Origin: Cercis canadensis
Lineage: Eukaryota > Streptophyta > Magnoliopsida > Fabales > Fabaceae
NCBI GenBank assembly: GCA_003255065.1
Contig: QAOA01005876.1
Span: 13,261-77,260, forward strand
Direction of reading: 5' to 3'
Length of the DNA: 64,000 nt
How positions within the stretch are numbered: the first letter of the stretch is position 1; every line of letters starts with the position of its first letter. This document shows positions 1-12,001 of the stretch, piece after piece. Position numbers and translations under genes: made by a program. Below the pieces are notes generated by a model. It was not told the origin of the DNA, ran no database searches, and was given only the letters and a program-made list of their open reading frames with translations.

Positions 1-3000
1 CCCCCCTCAAGTTGGAGCATGAGGATGATGAAAATCAACCATGCCGAACTTGGAGAGGATGGAATGAAATTGTGGACTGGCCAGATTCTTGGTAAATATG
101 TCAGCAAGCTGTGACTTAGTGGAGATGTATTGTGGGAGAACAAGACCAGCTTTATACTTGTCATGGACAATATGGCAATCAATCTCAAGGTGTTTAGTTC
201 TCTCATGGAACACCGGATTGGCTGTAATATGGAGGGCAGCCATGTTGTCACACCAGAGGGAAATAGGTAAAGGAAAGCTGATATGAAAATCTTGCAAGAT
301 ATAAGTAATCCACTGTAATTCACACACAGTGGTGGCAAGACTTCTGTATTCAGCTTCAATAGAAGAGCGACTGACAATAGTTTGCTTCTTGGTTTTCCAA
401 GAAATAAGAAAGGAGCCAAGTGAAACACAATACCCTGTAATAGACTTTCGAGTATCCTTACAAGCAGCCCAATCTACATCACAATATGCTGAGAGGGTGA
501 AGGTGTTGGTAGAAGAGAAAAACAAACCCCAGGAGGGAGTACCCTTGAGATATTTGAGCACATGGATAGCTCCATTCCAGTGTGCTTGAGTAGGTGAGTG
601 AAGATACTGACTCAGTTGTTGGACAACATGGGTGATGTCTGGCCGAGTTAAGTTGAGATAGAGCAATCTCCCAATAAGCCTTCTATACCTTTCTGGTTCA
701 GGGATGAGAGCACCTGCTGAGGAGAAATTTTGTCCCTTAGGTAAAGGAGTTGCCATTGGTTTAGCCCCAAGGAGACCAGCATCCTGTAATATGTCCAGAA
801 CATATTTTCCTTAAGTAACATAGGTGCCTGAAGAACCACGAGCTATCTCTATACCCAGAAAGTATTTGGCATAACCCAAATCTTTGATGGTGAAGGTAGA
901 ATGAAGAAAATTCTTAACTTCTTGAATGCGGGCTTCATGAGTCCCTGTGAGCAGCACATCATCGACATAGACCAGCAAGGCTAAGAAAGAGTGAGAAGTG
1001 TGCATGGTAAACAAGCAATGATCATGGCCACTCTGCTGGAAGCCAAAAGCTTTAAGTTTTGCACAAAACTCAGCATTCCACTGTTGAGATGCCTGTTTCA
1101 AGCCATATAGAGATCTTTTTAATAAGCACACTTCATTTGACTTAGCCTTGTTATACCCCTGAGGTGGTAGCATGTAAACCTCTTCATTAAGGTAACCATG
1201 CAGAAAAGCATTGTTGATATCAAGTTGATGGAGTGACCAGTGTTTAGTAGTGGCAATTGCCAAGAACATCCGGACTGTGACAAGTTTAGCTACTGGAGAG
1301 AAGCTGTCCTTGTAGTCAATCCCTTCTATTTGGTGATAGCCTTTGGCTCCCAATCTGGCCCTATAGTGATCAAGAGTCCCATAAGGCAAATACTTCACTT
1401 TATACACCCATTTTGACCCAATTGCCTTCTTTCCTTTAGGCAAAAGAACGAGGTCCCAAGTGTGGTTAGATTCCAGTGCTTGTAGCTCTTTGTTCATGGC
1501 TTCAACCCACTTATCATTCTTGCTTGCATGATAGTAAGAACAAGGTTGTGGTACAGTGGATACATTTGCAAGAAAACACATGTAATTGTGTGTGAAATTG
1601 GGTGATTTGTGATAGGGGAAAGTGTTTGGTGTATATGGGGAAGAACCTGTAATGACAGGTGTAGAAGTAGTAGGAAAAACAGTAGGTAAGTCTGTAGGAA
1701 TCAATACAGTGGAGACAAAATCAATAAGCCATGCTGGTTTAGTGGTGTGTCTGGTGCTGTAACGTAAGACAGGTGGAGGCACAATAGGGGACAAGGGAAG
1801 ATGGGGCTGTACAGTGGAAGGGATTGGAGAGGAGGATGAAGGAAGCATTTCAGAAGAAAGATCAGTGGGATTAGAAGCTAAGGCAGGAGGCACAACAGGG
1901 ACTGTTGGTAAGGAATCAGAATGAGGCTGAGTAGGATTAGGCAAAATAAGAGAGTCAAGAAAAGGAATAGGTAGAGAGACTTCAGTGTTTTCAGGAAGGA
2001 TGTGCTCAAAAGGAAAGTGATTCTCATGAAACACAACATCTCTGCTAGTATAAATTTGATGTGTGTGTAAGTCATAGACTTTAAATGCCTTTTGTCCAGT
2101 GACAAAACCAAGAAAACCACATTTGGATGCTCTAATGGCAAATTTATCTCTGTAAGGGTGTGTGTTGGTGGCATAACATAAACAACCAAAACACTTAAGA
2201 GTGTAATCAGGTTTTTTATCATGTAAAAGTTCATAGGAAGTTTGCCAATTCAGAATACCAGTAGGTAATCTGTTAATGATGTATGCAGCCATGAGAAGGG
2301 AGTGACCCCAAAATTTAATAGGCAAGTGTGATTGAAACATCAAGGCTCGAGCAATTTGTAGGATGTGTTTATGCTTTCGTTCAACAATCCCATTTTGCTG
2401 TGGGGTGTAAACACAACTTTTATGATGTACAATTCCCATTTCTGATAAAAAAGATTGACATGCATTGTTAGTAAATTCTATCCCATTGTCTGTTCTAATG
2501 CACTTAACTGAAGTGTTAAACTGAGTTTGAATCATTTTGAAGAAAATTTTCAGTGTCAAGTATTTGTAATTTATGCCTAAGCCAAAAAATCCAAGTAGCC
2601 CTGCTATGATCATCCACCACCGTGAGCATGTAGTGTGCTCCTGTGATAGAAGCTTTACTATAGGGTCCCCACAGATTTATATGCATGAGATCAAAGTTAG
2701 AATCTGAGCGAGTAATGCTGAGGGGAAAAGATAGTCTATGCTGTTTAGATTTATGACAAATATCATAAGGTGAAAGCTGTGTGACATCAATATTTTTCAG
2801 GAAGGGTATGTGTTGTAAAGTTTTCAAAGAAGGGTGGCCAAGTCTATTGTGCCACAGAAGGTCAGGAATTTTATTTGAATCAACTGTAGCAGTACAAGGA
2901 ATATGAACTGAATTACAATCAGAAAGGCATAACGATTTGACTAGATCAGATGTATTATTACAGGAATCTGAAGAAGCATGACCATGAAAAGAAGTTTTGT

Positions 3001-3690
3001 CTAAGATGTATAGATTCCCAAGCACTTTACCAACTGCTAGAATATCTTTAGTCTGTTGGTCCTACAAAAGGCATTTATCAGGAAGAAAAATGAATTGGAT
3101 TTGTGCTGTTTTGGCAAGCTTTCTCATTGAAAAAAGGTTAAATTTGAAGCTAGGTACGTATAGTGCATCTGTGAGTGTGAGAGTGGGACTGAGTTTAACA
3201 TTTCCTACTAGGTGAACCATCTTAATTGATCCATCTGGCAGAAAAACTGAAGTTAGGTGTGTTACTTGCTTAGGATGGTCAAATAGCTTAAGGCTAACAC
3301 ACATGTGATTTGATGCACCTGTATCATCTATCCATGTACCAGGATCTATACTATCTATTGACATTGAAGCAGAATGAGAAATTGGACGAGGAATGTTACC
3401 TGCAAAATTTTCAAGGTGTGCATAGTTAATGTGGTTCCCTTCAATGCCCCCTTGTCCTTTAATTATTTTAGACAGCTCCTGTTGAATGAGCTCTGTTAGA
3501 GTAGCTCTATGTTCATTGTTGTTCCCAGTATCATGTATCATGTTAGCATCCAGAGGATGATCAGCAAAATTGGCCATGTGTTTTCCACCTGAATTCTGAT
3601 TTCGTTGATCTTTGAGTTCTTTGTACCAGTCAGGATAGCCATGCAACTTGAAGCAGGTGTCCTTAGTATGACCTCTAGTAGAACTCCCTA
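1..3690 (-). mobile_element. Ty1/copia retrotransposon, decayed, 5' end lost (Copia A)
   Basis: Read on the minus strand this segment carries, in copia order, a zinc-knuckle remnant, protease, GAG-pre-integrase, integrase, reverse transcriptase and RNase H. The first bases of the window are the complement of a G-rich polypurine tract (about 1-9), so the 3' LTR should lie just left of the window. At the other end the gag region stops at about 3690, where the sequence becomes homologous to a different repeat that also occurs at 36.1-36.4 kb. The 5' LTR, primer site and most of gag are therefore missing. At least two nonsense codons and one frameshift make it non-autonomous. Confidence 0.93.
7..3690 (-). 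pseudogene. copia gag-pol polyprotein remnant (Copia A)
   Basis: Pieces read from right to left on the minus strand. A zinc-knuckle tail (CFKLHGYPDWY) lies near 3660. The protease has its DTG motif in DDTGASNH near 3330. The pre-integrase motif HNRLGHPS lies near 2850; its paired-cysteine site reads YDIC, so the first Cys appears lost. The integrase core has RTDNG and VERKH (catalytic Asp and Glu) near 2490-2370. Reverse transcriptase has YVDDVLLTG near 970, and RNase H spans about 7-500. The reading frame is broken by a stop near 3060, a frameshift near 2520-2610 and a TAA stop near 812, just before the RNase H part. These breaks mean no full polyprotein can be made. The first residues of the rightmost open frame, beyond 3690, come from the adjoining repeat. 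Confidence 0.9.
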
Positions 3691-3870
3691 TAATTTTTTT
3701 CTTTTTTTGGGGTCCTTCTAATTTAATTTTTTTTTTAATTAGGTTTTTGCTGTCACCCACGATTATAACTCCATTAATTTAGTATTGATGGGGCAAACAA
3801 CTTGTCTATACTGCAATAAAAAAAAAAAAGTGATGTAGCGTCAAAGTGGCATAAAAATTATCACCTCGTT
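3690..3870. repeat. fragment of a foldback-type repeat related to 36.12-36.35 kb
   Basis: From a T-rich stretch at about 3690 to about 3870 the sequence follows the left arm of the element at 36120-37350. It shares the phrases for a tag resembling 'gtccttaaagttt', a T-run, 'gttataa..cc' and 'acttgtctata'. It abuts the broken gag of Copia A, so either this element inserted there and was then truncated, or a deletion joined them. No partner arm was seen to the right. The stretch 3870-4099 holds nothing I recognise. Confidence 0.55.
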
Positions 3871-4104
3871 ATATCTTCCCTTCTCTCTCTACCTTCTTGT
3901 TCCCTTCTCTTTTGTTGATATTGTTGCTCATTTTATTATCATTCTGAGTTTTTGCTTTGTAGTGAAATGCTGAGGTTTGCTATAGTTTCGTTTATTGGAA
4001 TCACTGAAGGAATTTGAGTTTCTGCCTCAACACATGAACAACCTTTCAAAAAATTGCCTAAGTATTACTTCTGATACCTTCGCTTTTGACCAGCTCTCTG
4101 TCTC

Positions 4105-4340
4105 TATTAAACAGCTTGTATAGGTAGTCAACCGTACACACCCAGTCAAATAACAGATTCAGTTAGAGTTCAATTAGAATCATTTATTATAGCTTAAACC
4201 CGATTGGTTGTAGTTTATTTACACGTCAGCTTTAGGTGCTTTATATATTACTGATGTATTTTGTAAATGATTCATTCAGCAAATATGAAAACACTCTTCA
4301 CATTTGTTATGTTTTCTCTCTGATCATCTCTAGTTTAATA
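4105..4340 (+). repeat. 5' LTR of Copia B
   Basis: 236 bp, matched end to end by 7592-7827. It begins TATTAAACAG and ends GTTTAATA, a decayed form of the usual TG..CA ends. A primer-binding site follows without a gap. Confidence 0.93.
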
Positions 4341-4352
4341 TGGTATCAGAGC
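4341..4352 (+). other. primer-binding site of Copia B (initiator Met-tRNA type)
   Basis: TGGTATCAGAGC directly abuts the 5' LTR. This is the standard plant copia primer site, complementary to the 3' end region of initiator methionine tRNA. Confidence 0.92.
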
Positions 4353-4424
4353 AGTCTTGCTCTTCCAATTCTGTGCATTGAAGATCAATTATATCATCTT
4401 CATTCATTTTTTTTCGACCCATTG

Positions 4425-5309
4425 ATGGCGAATCCCTCCATTGATGATGCTTCAAATCCAATGTTCCTTCATCCTTCGGATTCACCAGGGTTGAATCTAG
4501 TCTCGCAGGTGCTTACCGGCGACAATTACAATTCATAGCGCAGAGCCATGTGCATGGCATTGTTGGCCAAGAACAAGCTTGGCTTCGTAGATGGGTCAAT
4601 CTAGGTCCCTGAGGCAAGCAACATTCAACTTTCATTGGCTTGGGAAAGGAATAATAACATTGTTGCTTCTTGGTTACTAAACTCAGTGTCCAAAGATATC
4701 ACTGCAAGTGTGATCTATTCTGCCACTACTGAAGACATTTGGAAGGATCTTCAAGAACGGTACTAGCAATAGAATGGCCCTCGAATTTTCCAACTCAAGA
4801 AATAATTGGTTAATCTTTCCTAAGGCTCAATGACAGTGGAACAATATTTTACCAAGCTCAAGGGAATATGGGAAGAACTTGGGGAATATCGTCCAAATTG
4901 TAACTGCACTTGTGGAGGTGCAAGATCAGTTGTTGAACACCTGCTTTAGGAACATGTGCTATGTTTCCTAATGGGGTTAAATGATTCTTTTTCACATGTC
5001 AGAGGAAAAATCCTCTTAATGGATCTTTTTCTCCCAATAAATAAAGTTTTTTCTTTGGTTGTTCAAGAAGAGAAACAAAGGGAAATTGGAAATCTGTTGA
5101 CTCATTCTGATGTTCAAGCTGCTTATGCAATCACGCACTCAAACTCAAGAAACAATTCTGATGGCTCGTACTCTAGGAATAATTCTGATGGCAAGCAAAG
5201 ATTTTCCAAGAAAGATAGACCAATGTTGCTCATTGTGGCCTTCTTGGACACACGAAAGACAAATGTTACAAGCTACATGGTTATCCACCAGGGTACACGT
5301 GAGAAATAA
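4425..5309 (+). pseudogene. copia gag remnant (Copia B)
   Basis: The ATG at 4425 opens a typical copia gag (MANPSIDDASNP, then the LTGDNY motif). After 38 codons a TAG stands where related gags have tryptophan before the RAMCMALLAKNK motif. Further stops follow, for example near 4770 and 4950. Gag similarity continues to about 5290, where the CCHC zinc-knuckle region ends in a KLHGYPPGY-like stretch. It then breaks off and is joined at about 5310 to the end of integrase. No working Gag can be made. Confidence 0.82.
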
Positions 5310-5312
5310 ATT

Positions 5313-7564
5313 TTCCCCCAGAGCAGTACCTGCTATATTCATGGGCTACCCTTGAGGTTACAAAGGATACAAGTTGTACAACCTTCAAACCAGAAAGTTC
5401 TTCATCTCACGAGATGTCCTTTTCCATGAAACAATATTCCCTTTTCAAGCTCTCCCACACACTAATGAGACACTTGATATGTTTCATGATGTTGTCATCT
5501 CACATCCTCAACCTGACAGTACTAATGCTCATATTGCCACTATTGATGCTCCAGTCACAGTCCCTGAGATTGCACACCCTCGAAGAACAAGTAGCACTAT
5601 CAGAAATCCTACTTATTTGCAGGATTATGTATGTTCCTTAGCAGATCCCAACATTCATTATCCAATTCAGAAGGTAGTCACCTATGACATATTATCCACT
5701 TCTTGCAAAAACTACATTCTGCAAGTGTCCAAGATATATGAGCCCCAATTTTATCATCAGGCAATCAAGTATCTTGAGTGGAGGGCAGCCATGCAAGAAG
5801 AATTAAATGCCCTTGAAGCAAATAATACATGGACAGTAGTTCCACTTCCTAAAGACATACATACTATCAATTGCATATGGATCTATAAAGTAAAATACCT
5901 AGCCAATGGTCACCTAGACAGATATAAAGCTAGGTTGGTGGCCAAAGGTTATACACAACAGGCTGGCATTGATTTTCTAGACAAATTTTCCCCAGTGGCC
6001 AAAATCACCACTATTAAATTGTTACTCTCAGTTGCAACAGTAGAACAGTGGACCATGCTTCAGCTAGATGTGAACAATGCATTTCTCAATGGTGATTTAT
6101 TAGAGGAAGTGTATATACAGTTGCCTTTGGGTTATCAAGCTCAGGGGGAGAACATGGTGTGTAAACTCAACAAATCTCTCTATGGACTTCGTCAAGCCTC
6201 AAGACAGTGGTTCCACAAGTTATCTACCACCTTGATTCAAAATGGTTTCTCACAATCTCACACTGATTATTCCTTGTTTACCATTGGAAAAGGTGCAACA
6301 CTAGTACTTTTACTTGTATATGTCGATGACATAATTATTGCAGGTCCTTCTGCCAAGCATGTTCAACATTTGTTGCAAAAGTTATTCAAGTTAAAAGTAC
6401 TTGGTGACCTGAAGTATTTTCTTGGATTAGAGATTGCTCATTCTGTCAAAGGCATCTCTCTCTCTCAAAGAAAATACACATTGCAACTATTGGAAGATAC
6501 TGGCTTCTCAACGTCCAAACCGGTGCCAATTCCAATGGAACCTCACCTCAAACTCAACAAGATAGAAGGAGACTTGTTACCAAATGCCTCTATGTATAGG
6601 AGGTTAATTGGGCATCTCATGTATCTCACAATATCCAGGCCTGTCATTAGCTACACCGTCAATAAGCTAAGCCAATTTATGTCATGTCCTAGAACTCCGT
6701 ACTTGGATGTAGTGCATCATCTCTTGCAATATCTCAAGTCATGTCCAGGCCAAGGAATTTTCTTCTCTGCCACTTCTTCACTCAAAATAACAACATTTGC
6801 TGCTGCAGATTGGGGGAGTTGTGTTGATACAAGGAGATCAACCACTGGTTATTGTGTTTTCATTGGAAATTCTCCAATCACTTGGAAATCAAAGAGGCAA
6901 CCTACTGTTTCCAGGTCTTCTACAGAAGCTGAATATTGTGCATTGGCAAATGTTACAAGTGAGCTTCTGTGGCTAAGATAACTCTGCAGAATCTTTGAGC
7001 TCCAAGTCCCTCCAGTCATGGTTTTTTGTGACAACCAATCTGCTATTCATCTGGCTTCCAATCCAATGGCTCATGACAGGTCCAAACATATGGACATTGA
7101 CTGTCATTTCATCTGCGAACATGTCCATTCTGGNGAGGAGTTGTGTTGATACAAGGAGATCAACCACTGGTTACTGTGTTTTCATTGGAAATTCTCCAAT
7201 CACTTGGAAATCAAAGAGGCAACCTACTGTTTCCAGGTCTTCTACAGAAGCTGAATATTGTGCGTTGGCAAATGTTACAAGTGAGCTTCTGTGGCTAAGA
7301 TAACTCTGCAGAATCTTTGAGCTCCAAGTCCCTCCAGTCATGGTTTTTTGTGACAACCAATCTGCTATTCATCTGGCTTCCAATCCAATAGCTCATGACA
7401 GGTCCAAACATATGGACATTGACTGTCATTTCATCTGTGAACATGTCCATTCTGGTTTTCTCAAGCTTGTTCATGTAGCATCTCAACACCAGCTAGCTGA
7501 TCTTTTAACAAAAGCCACCCCTGCAGCTCAGTTTCGCTATCTATTGTCCAAGATGGAGTATTAG
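5313..7564 (+). pseudogene. copia pol remnant: integrase tail, reverse transcriptase, RNase H (Copia B)
   Basis: This part starts in the C-terminal integrase region (FMGYP, then the KFFISRDVLFHE motif near 5400). It continues through reverse transcriptase with WIYKVKYL, LDVNNAFLNGDL and the catalytic YVDDIIIAG (near 6320), then RNase H with EAEYCALA near 6930. The frame from 5374 to 6981 is open and ends at a stop after LLWLR (TAA near 6979). The last RNase H part is present twice because 6816-7133 and 7138-7455 are near-identical across the N at 7134. In the second copy the same stop recurs and the frame resumes to 7564 (LADLLTKATP). The protease and the integrase catalytic core are absent. 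Confidence 0.88.
6816..7455 (+). other. probable assembly-made direct duplication around N at 7134
   Basis: 318 bases on each side of the N (6816-7133 and 7138-7455) match with only about four differences. The upstream copy ends exactly at the N. The same pattern occurs at other single Ns in this window, so this looks like overlapping contig ends placed side by side. Confidence 0.85.
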
Positions 7565-7591
7565 ACATTTACCTCCCACCTTGAAGGGGAG

Positions 7592-7827
7592 TATTAGCCA
7601 GCTTATATAGGAAGTCAATCGTGCACACCCAATCAGATAACAGATTCAGTTAGAGTTCAGTTAGAGTCAGTTATTATAGCTTAAACCTGATTGGTTATAG
7701 TTTATTTACATGTCAGCTTTAGGTGCTTTATATATTACTAATGTATTTTGTAAATGATTCATTCAGCAAATATGAAAACACTCTTCACATTTGTTATGTT
7801 TTCTCTCTGATCATCTCTGGTTTAATA
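7592..7827 (+). repeat. 3' LTR of Copia B
   Basis: 236 bp copy of 4105-4340, preceded by the polypurine tract and followed by the GTCTC target duplication at 7828-7832. Confidence 0.93.
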
Positions 7828-7926
7828 GTCTCTTCTCATCTTCCCATTCTCGATCATACATACTATAAACAGCTTAAGGACACAGCAATGCAACACTATT
7901 GATAAATATGCATCGAACATCAATAG

Positions 7927-8090
7927 CTGATTGACAGAACTAAAGAAACAATTCTAAGAAAAGATTTTGAATTAACTCTACATTATGCTCATGAATCAAC
8001 AACAGTTTTGCTGATTGACAGAACCAAAGAAACAATTCTAAAAAAAGATTTTGAATTAACTCTACATTATGCTCATGAATCAACAACAGT
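7927..8090. repeat. two-copy tandem repeat, period 84
   Basis: The stretch starting CTGATTGACAGAAC at 7927 is repeated from 8011 with a few substitutions. Part of the second copy lies in a short open frame, but nothing in it is recognisable. No N lies between the copies, so this one is likely real. Confidence 0.85.
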
Positions 8091-8199
8091 TCAAGCAAGA
8101 ATGAACATCACCCCATACCATGCATACTTCAGTAACTCAACTAGAGGACTCCACTTATGGCAGCTACGTACATCCCATTTAAGACTTAAGTGACAGGTA

Positions 8200-8900
8200 A
8201 AATATGAAAATTACATATTGACTTGCATCACAAAAATGCACTCCACCTTAAAATTGCAATCAATGTACTATAAGTTCATATATGCTTTCGTTTTGTCAAT
8301 TGGATGATGATTGGAGACTTTTTGTGTTTATATTAGTCCATTTTGTACTCCTATATAGTAATTATTTAAATGGTCATTTGATGGTGATTTTAATGTGAAC
8401 TTATAATTTGTAATCTGTGGACTGGGTCACAGGAGAATTCATGGATCGGGCAGAACATAATAAGGTCCAGAAGAAGAGATGCCACAATTACTCTATTTCA
8501 GTAAACATGGCATAACTTTTAGCTCGGGTAGATTTACGGGGCTTATGACCTGGCGTTTCGAAGCTCGTTCAGACGCCTATGACGTGGCAACTGAAAATAA
8601 CCCGGTTAAGGCCATTTTCAGGCCCAAAATCCTTCGAAAAAGTCTGTTTTGGGCTACTTTGTAGTTTACTGCTTTCTTTTGTAATGATTTAGGATTTGAG
8701 GCTATTCAAAATTTATTTAGTTTTTTTGAGAATATACAATTTGTGTTTGAGGTTCCTTTGATTGTGTTTGAGGTTCCTTTGATTGCTTTCTCCTTGCGTC
8801 ATATACCGACTTGATATTATGACCCAACTTCATTTATAAAGGTAGAGGTAATTGTAAATTAAAATTTGGGCTTGAGTATGCTTTCATTCCCTTCCCTATA
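8200..8900 (-). repeat. inverted, interrupted copy of the repeat at 11.1-11.5 and 12.45-12.8 kb
   Basis: The reverse complement of about 8210-8420 matches 12600-12760, and the reverse complement of about 8800-8900 matches 12510-12610. Between them, 8421-8800 is extra sequence absent from the other copies. That insert is less AT-rich, contains a two-copy 21-bp tandem repeat (TGTTTGAGGTTCC, 8742-8785) and could be an LTR fragment, but I could not identify it. No gene is seen here. Confidence 0.7.
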
Positions 8901-10140
8901 CTATTATAGCAATTGTTAATTTTACAGAGTATGAAGGCGTGCATGTGAGGATAACTATTTTATAATAAATAGCATTACTCGACAATTTATGTCTGCTCTC
9001 TACTCAGTGCTCAATAGTTGAGCTGTTCTTTCTGGACTATTTTTGACTCACTATTATCGTATCTGTTGGAATATTGGAGAGGGAATGACTATTTTACTCT
9101 CCTTCTCATTCCCAAGTCCTTTGTAGAAAAGAAAAAAGTAAAAAGAAATTAAGACCATTTTAAGTTGTTAAGTGTGGAGAGATTTTTGAGTGATCTGTAG
9201 TATACTTTAGATTCCATGTTTGCATATACTATTTTTTTTCTAAAAAGACAAGAAAAAAAAATATTTGAATTAAGTAGGGGATGGTTCTTCTATGCCCCAA
9301 GACAAGTGCATGGAACTTGGAAGCCACTTGTGGGAGACCAGTTGCAATGAGTTTAACAGATTTTAAACTAAAATCGACGTAAATTAGCATATTTAGAATA
9401 GAAGGTTTTGGATATTTGGCTAAAAAGACCATGTGGTGTATCTAAAAAGTTCCCAACATACTTCTTGACATATATGGCTATCATGAATAAAATATGTGAC
9501 TATTGTCTCTAGTGTGTGATTATCATGTTCAAATATAAATAAAATAACTATATAACTCAAAAAATATTTTAATAATTTTGCAAGCTGAAGGAACCGAATA
9601 GTTTTTGTTTTTAATCGTTTCATATATGTAATTTATTTTTCCAAGAAAATAAGGAAAGTATAAATGAAAAATTAAAAATATTTTTTTCTTTTCTTGTTTG
9701 GATATCATCTACATAAGTGGAGTGAAAATAAGGGAAATAAGAAAAAAAAATCCCTCTTCTCTTTGTTTGAATATCNAAAAAATCCTCTTCTCTTTGTTTG
9801 AATATCATATAAATGACATGAATGAAAATGAAGAGAAAGTCCTAAAATTATATGTCTATACCTAAATATCTTCTTCTCAGCTGATAATTTATAAGGATAC
9901 TTATATAATTTAATAAAATTCCTAAATTTGTGCTCTAATTTTTCCTTCACTTTCACCATATATTTGAATTGATCGATTTTGATTAAATTTACATCAGTTA
10001 TTCTCCTTATTTTCATTTCTCTCTTATTCATCTTACTTTCTCAAAGAAGGTAATATAATCCATTCAAAAAAAAAAAATGTAATCTAAGGTTGTTTTTTTT
10101 TATTTTTTAATGAGTTCACAAAATAATATAGTTTGCACCC
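8900..10140. other. AT-rich intergenic DNA, no gene seen
   Basis: The short open frames here have no recognisable motif and run through A/T-rich low-complexity sequence. The N at 9776 is flanked by about 27 bases repeated on both sides (CTCTTCTCTTTG), another overlapped contig join. Confidence 0.6.
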
Positions 10141-10144
10141 CTAA

Positions 10145-11480
10145 TATTCATTCCTCCCAAAACCAATCCATCCATTTTCACTTAATCCATACAAAGTGTA
10201 AATTGTATTTATCCAAACCATCTAAAGATCTAGTAGGGTCGTAAACCAAGTCAATGTACATGTACAAAATAATCTCACGTGAAAATAGCCAGCTGAATGA
10301 ACATTTAAAAAACCACAAAGTCCAAGCACAAAATGCACTAAGATAAACTTAAAAGAGCATAAATAAAAATATAGTTCTCTATCACTCATTTATCACAAGT
10401 GATTATGATTACAATTTAAAATCTTCTATAACTATCATTCACGAGCTCTTATTTTAACTTATTTCACTAGTGCCAATGAGCGATGATAAACTTGGACTCC
10501 TCTCTCACTGGATTCAGCCCATGTGAACCATGCCTTTAATTTTGATGCAGCAATTGGTGCCGAAATTTTTAACGTACCAAAAACATCTCATTTAACAAAG
10601 TATGTAGCTACATTATATTGACAATTACTATGTCTTGATCAACTGCTATTAGTGTTAAAACGAAGCACTTAAATTACACATGTAGCAAATTGTGAGCAGT
10701 TTGGATAGTTTAATAGAGATTCTATGTTTAAGTTAATGGGGCTTGATTTAGTTATTAAGGATCAAAGTACTTTAATTATAAGACTTATGTTCGATTTATG
10801 CTGTTAAAAGTCCCCAATTGGTAAGCGATTTGTGACATGCTTTAACCTTAGAATATGGTAGGTAATCTCTTCTCATCCTAAATTTTGCTCACTAAAAGAA
10901 AAAAGAAAAAAAGTAATTTATAGATGTTTAAATCTTTATCCTTTTTTGAATACTTTTGGTTACAACTTTAAGTTTGAATACATAACACACAAGCTTTGAG
11001 TATAACTTCAATATCACTTGGCCACAAGTAGTTTAATGTTTAAACCTCCTATTTCATATCAAAAACAGAAAAAGAAGTTTATGCATACGCTCAAGGATAA
11101 TATTGCATCTAATTTTTGAATTAAATGACTTTATTGAAAGAATTACAAAACCAGATCTAAAATGAACAATCGATTAAGAAAAAGTATAGGGAAAAAAAGC
11201 ATACATAGCCTAATTTTAATTTACAATTACCTCTACCTACACAAATGAAGTTGGCTCACATAGCAAGTCAATACACAGATTACAAATTAAGTAACGTGAA
11301 AATCACCACCAAATGATCACCATTAATTTAAAGTATTACTACAATCAAGTACAAAATGGACTAATATAAACACAACAAAAAATAAAAAACAGCCAATCAC
11401 CATCCAAATGTCAAAACGAAAGCATAAATTAACTTTACATCTCTTTCATTCGTCTTCCAAGTACATTGAGTACAATTCTA
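10145..11480. repeat. upstream duplication unit A (first copy)
   Basis: Two blocks recur in the same order closer to dirigent gene 1. 10145-10480 matches 12075-12420, and 11100-11480 matches 12450-12790, by eye with many substitutions and small gaps. In this copy 10480-11100 of unrelated DNA separates the two blocks. The unit precedes the dirigent stub at 12002, as the second copy precedes the intact gene at 13244. It therefore looks like an old tandem duplication of promoter-distal DNA plus gene. Confidence 0.7.
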
Positions 11481-11950
11481 GTTTTTTAATCATCTATATC
11501 GATCATTATCTTCAAAGTAATAATATATACCACCCCAAAAAAAAAAATATCCAAACAAAAATTTTCAACCACAATATTCTATAAATTGTAATAGAATTTG
11601 AATATAATTATATAACTGATCTGACTAAATATTTTTTAACCAAACTCAAATTTTGTCATACAAGCTTGTACACATAAGTTTGTGGTTTAACTTTTCTCCT
11701 GTTCATTCAATATTGATCTAGTGGCCTATCACGATTTTATACCAATACCTTCTACATTTTTTTCTTCTTTTATTTTTTGGAGGAAGCAAAAGAGGGTTAG
11801 CCTATCGCCCCATAATTCCACCCCTTTGAAAAAAATTCTTAGGTATATTTACTAACTTAATCTAAACAAGTTAGGGAAAATATGCATTTAAATTTTTTGC
11901 ACATAGGCATGAGTCTCTGGTCAAAGAATTTAGGTGGAACCCCCTTGCAA
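11480..11950. other. intergenic DNA upstream of the dirigent stub, nothing specific seen
   Basis: AT-rich sequence with no open frame of note and no repeat boundary I can define. Confidence 0.5.
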
Positions 11951-12001
11951 AAAGCATACACTTAGATTGAATACCAGCTCCTTAGCGTCCCCTCACCAAC
12001 C

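Larger units (their letters stand above)
4105..7827 (+). mobile_element. Ty1/copia retrotransposon with both LTRs, internally deleted (Copia B)
   Basis: Two 236-bp LTRs (4105-4340 and 7592-7827) bound the element, and the 5-bp direct repeat GTCTC flanks it at 4100-4104 and 7828-7832. A primer-binding site TGGTATCAGAGC lies immediately after the 5' LTR (4341-4352), and a polypurine tract (GAAGGGGAG, 7583-7591) lies just before the 3' LTR. The LTRs differ at roughly 17 of 236 positions by eye, so the insertion is not young. Inside, gag joins directly to the C-terminal end of integrase, so protease and the integrase core are gone. A false duplication at the N (7134) lengthens the copy by 322 bases, and the real element is nearer 3.4 kb. 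Confidence 0.95.
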
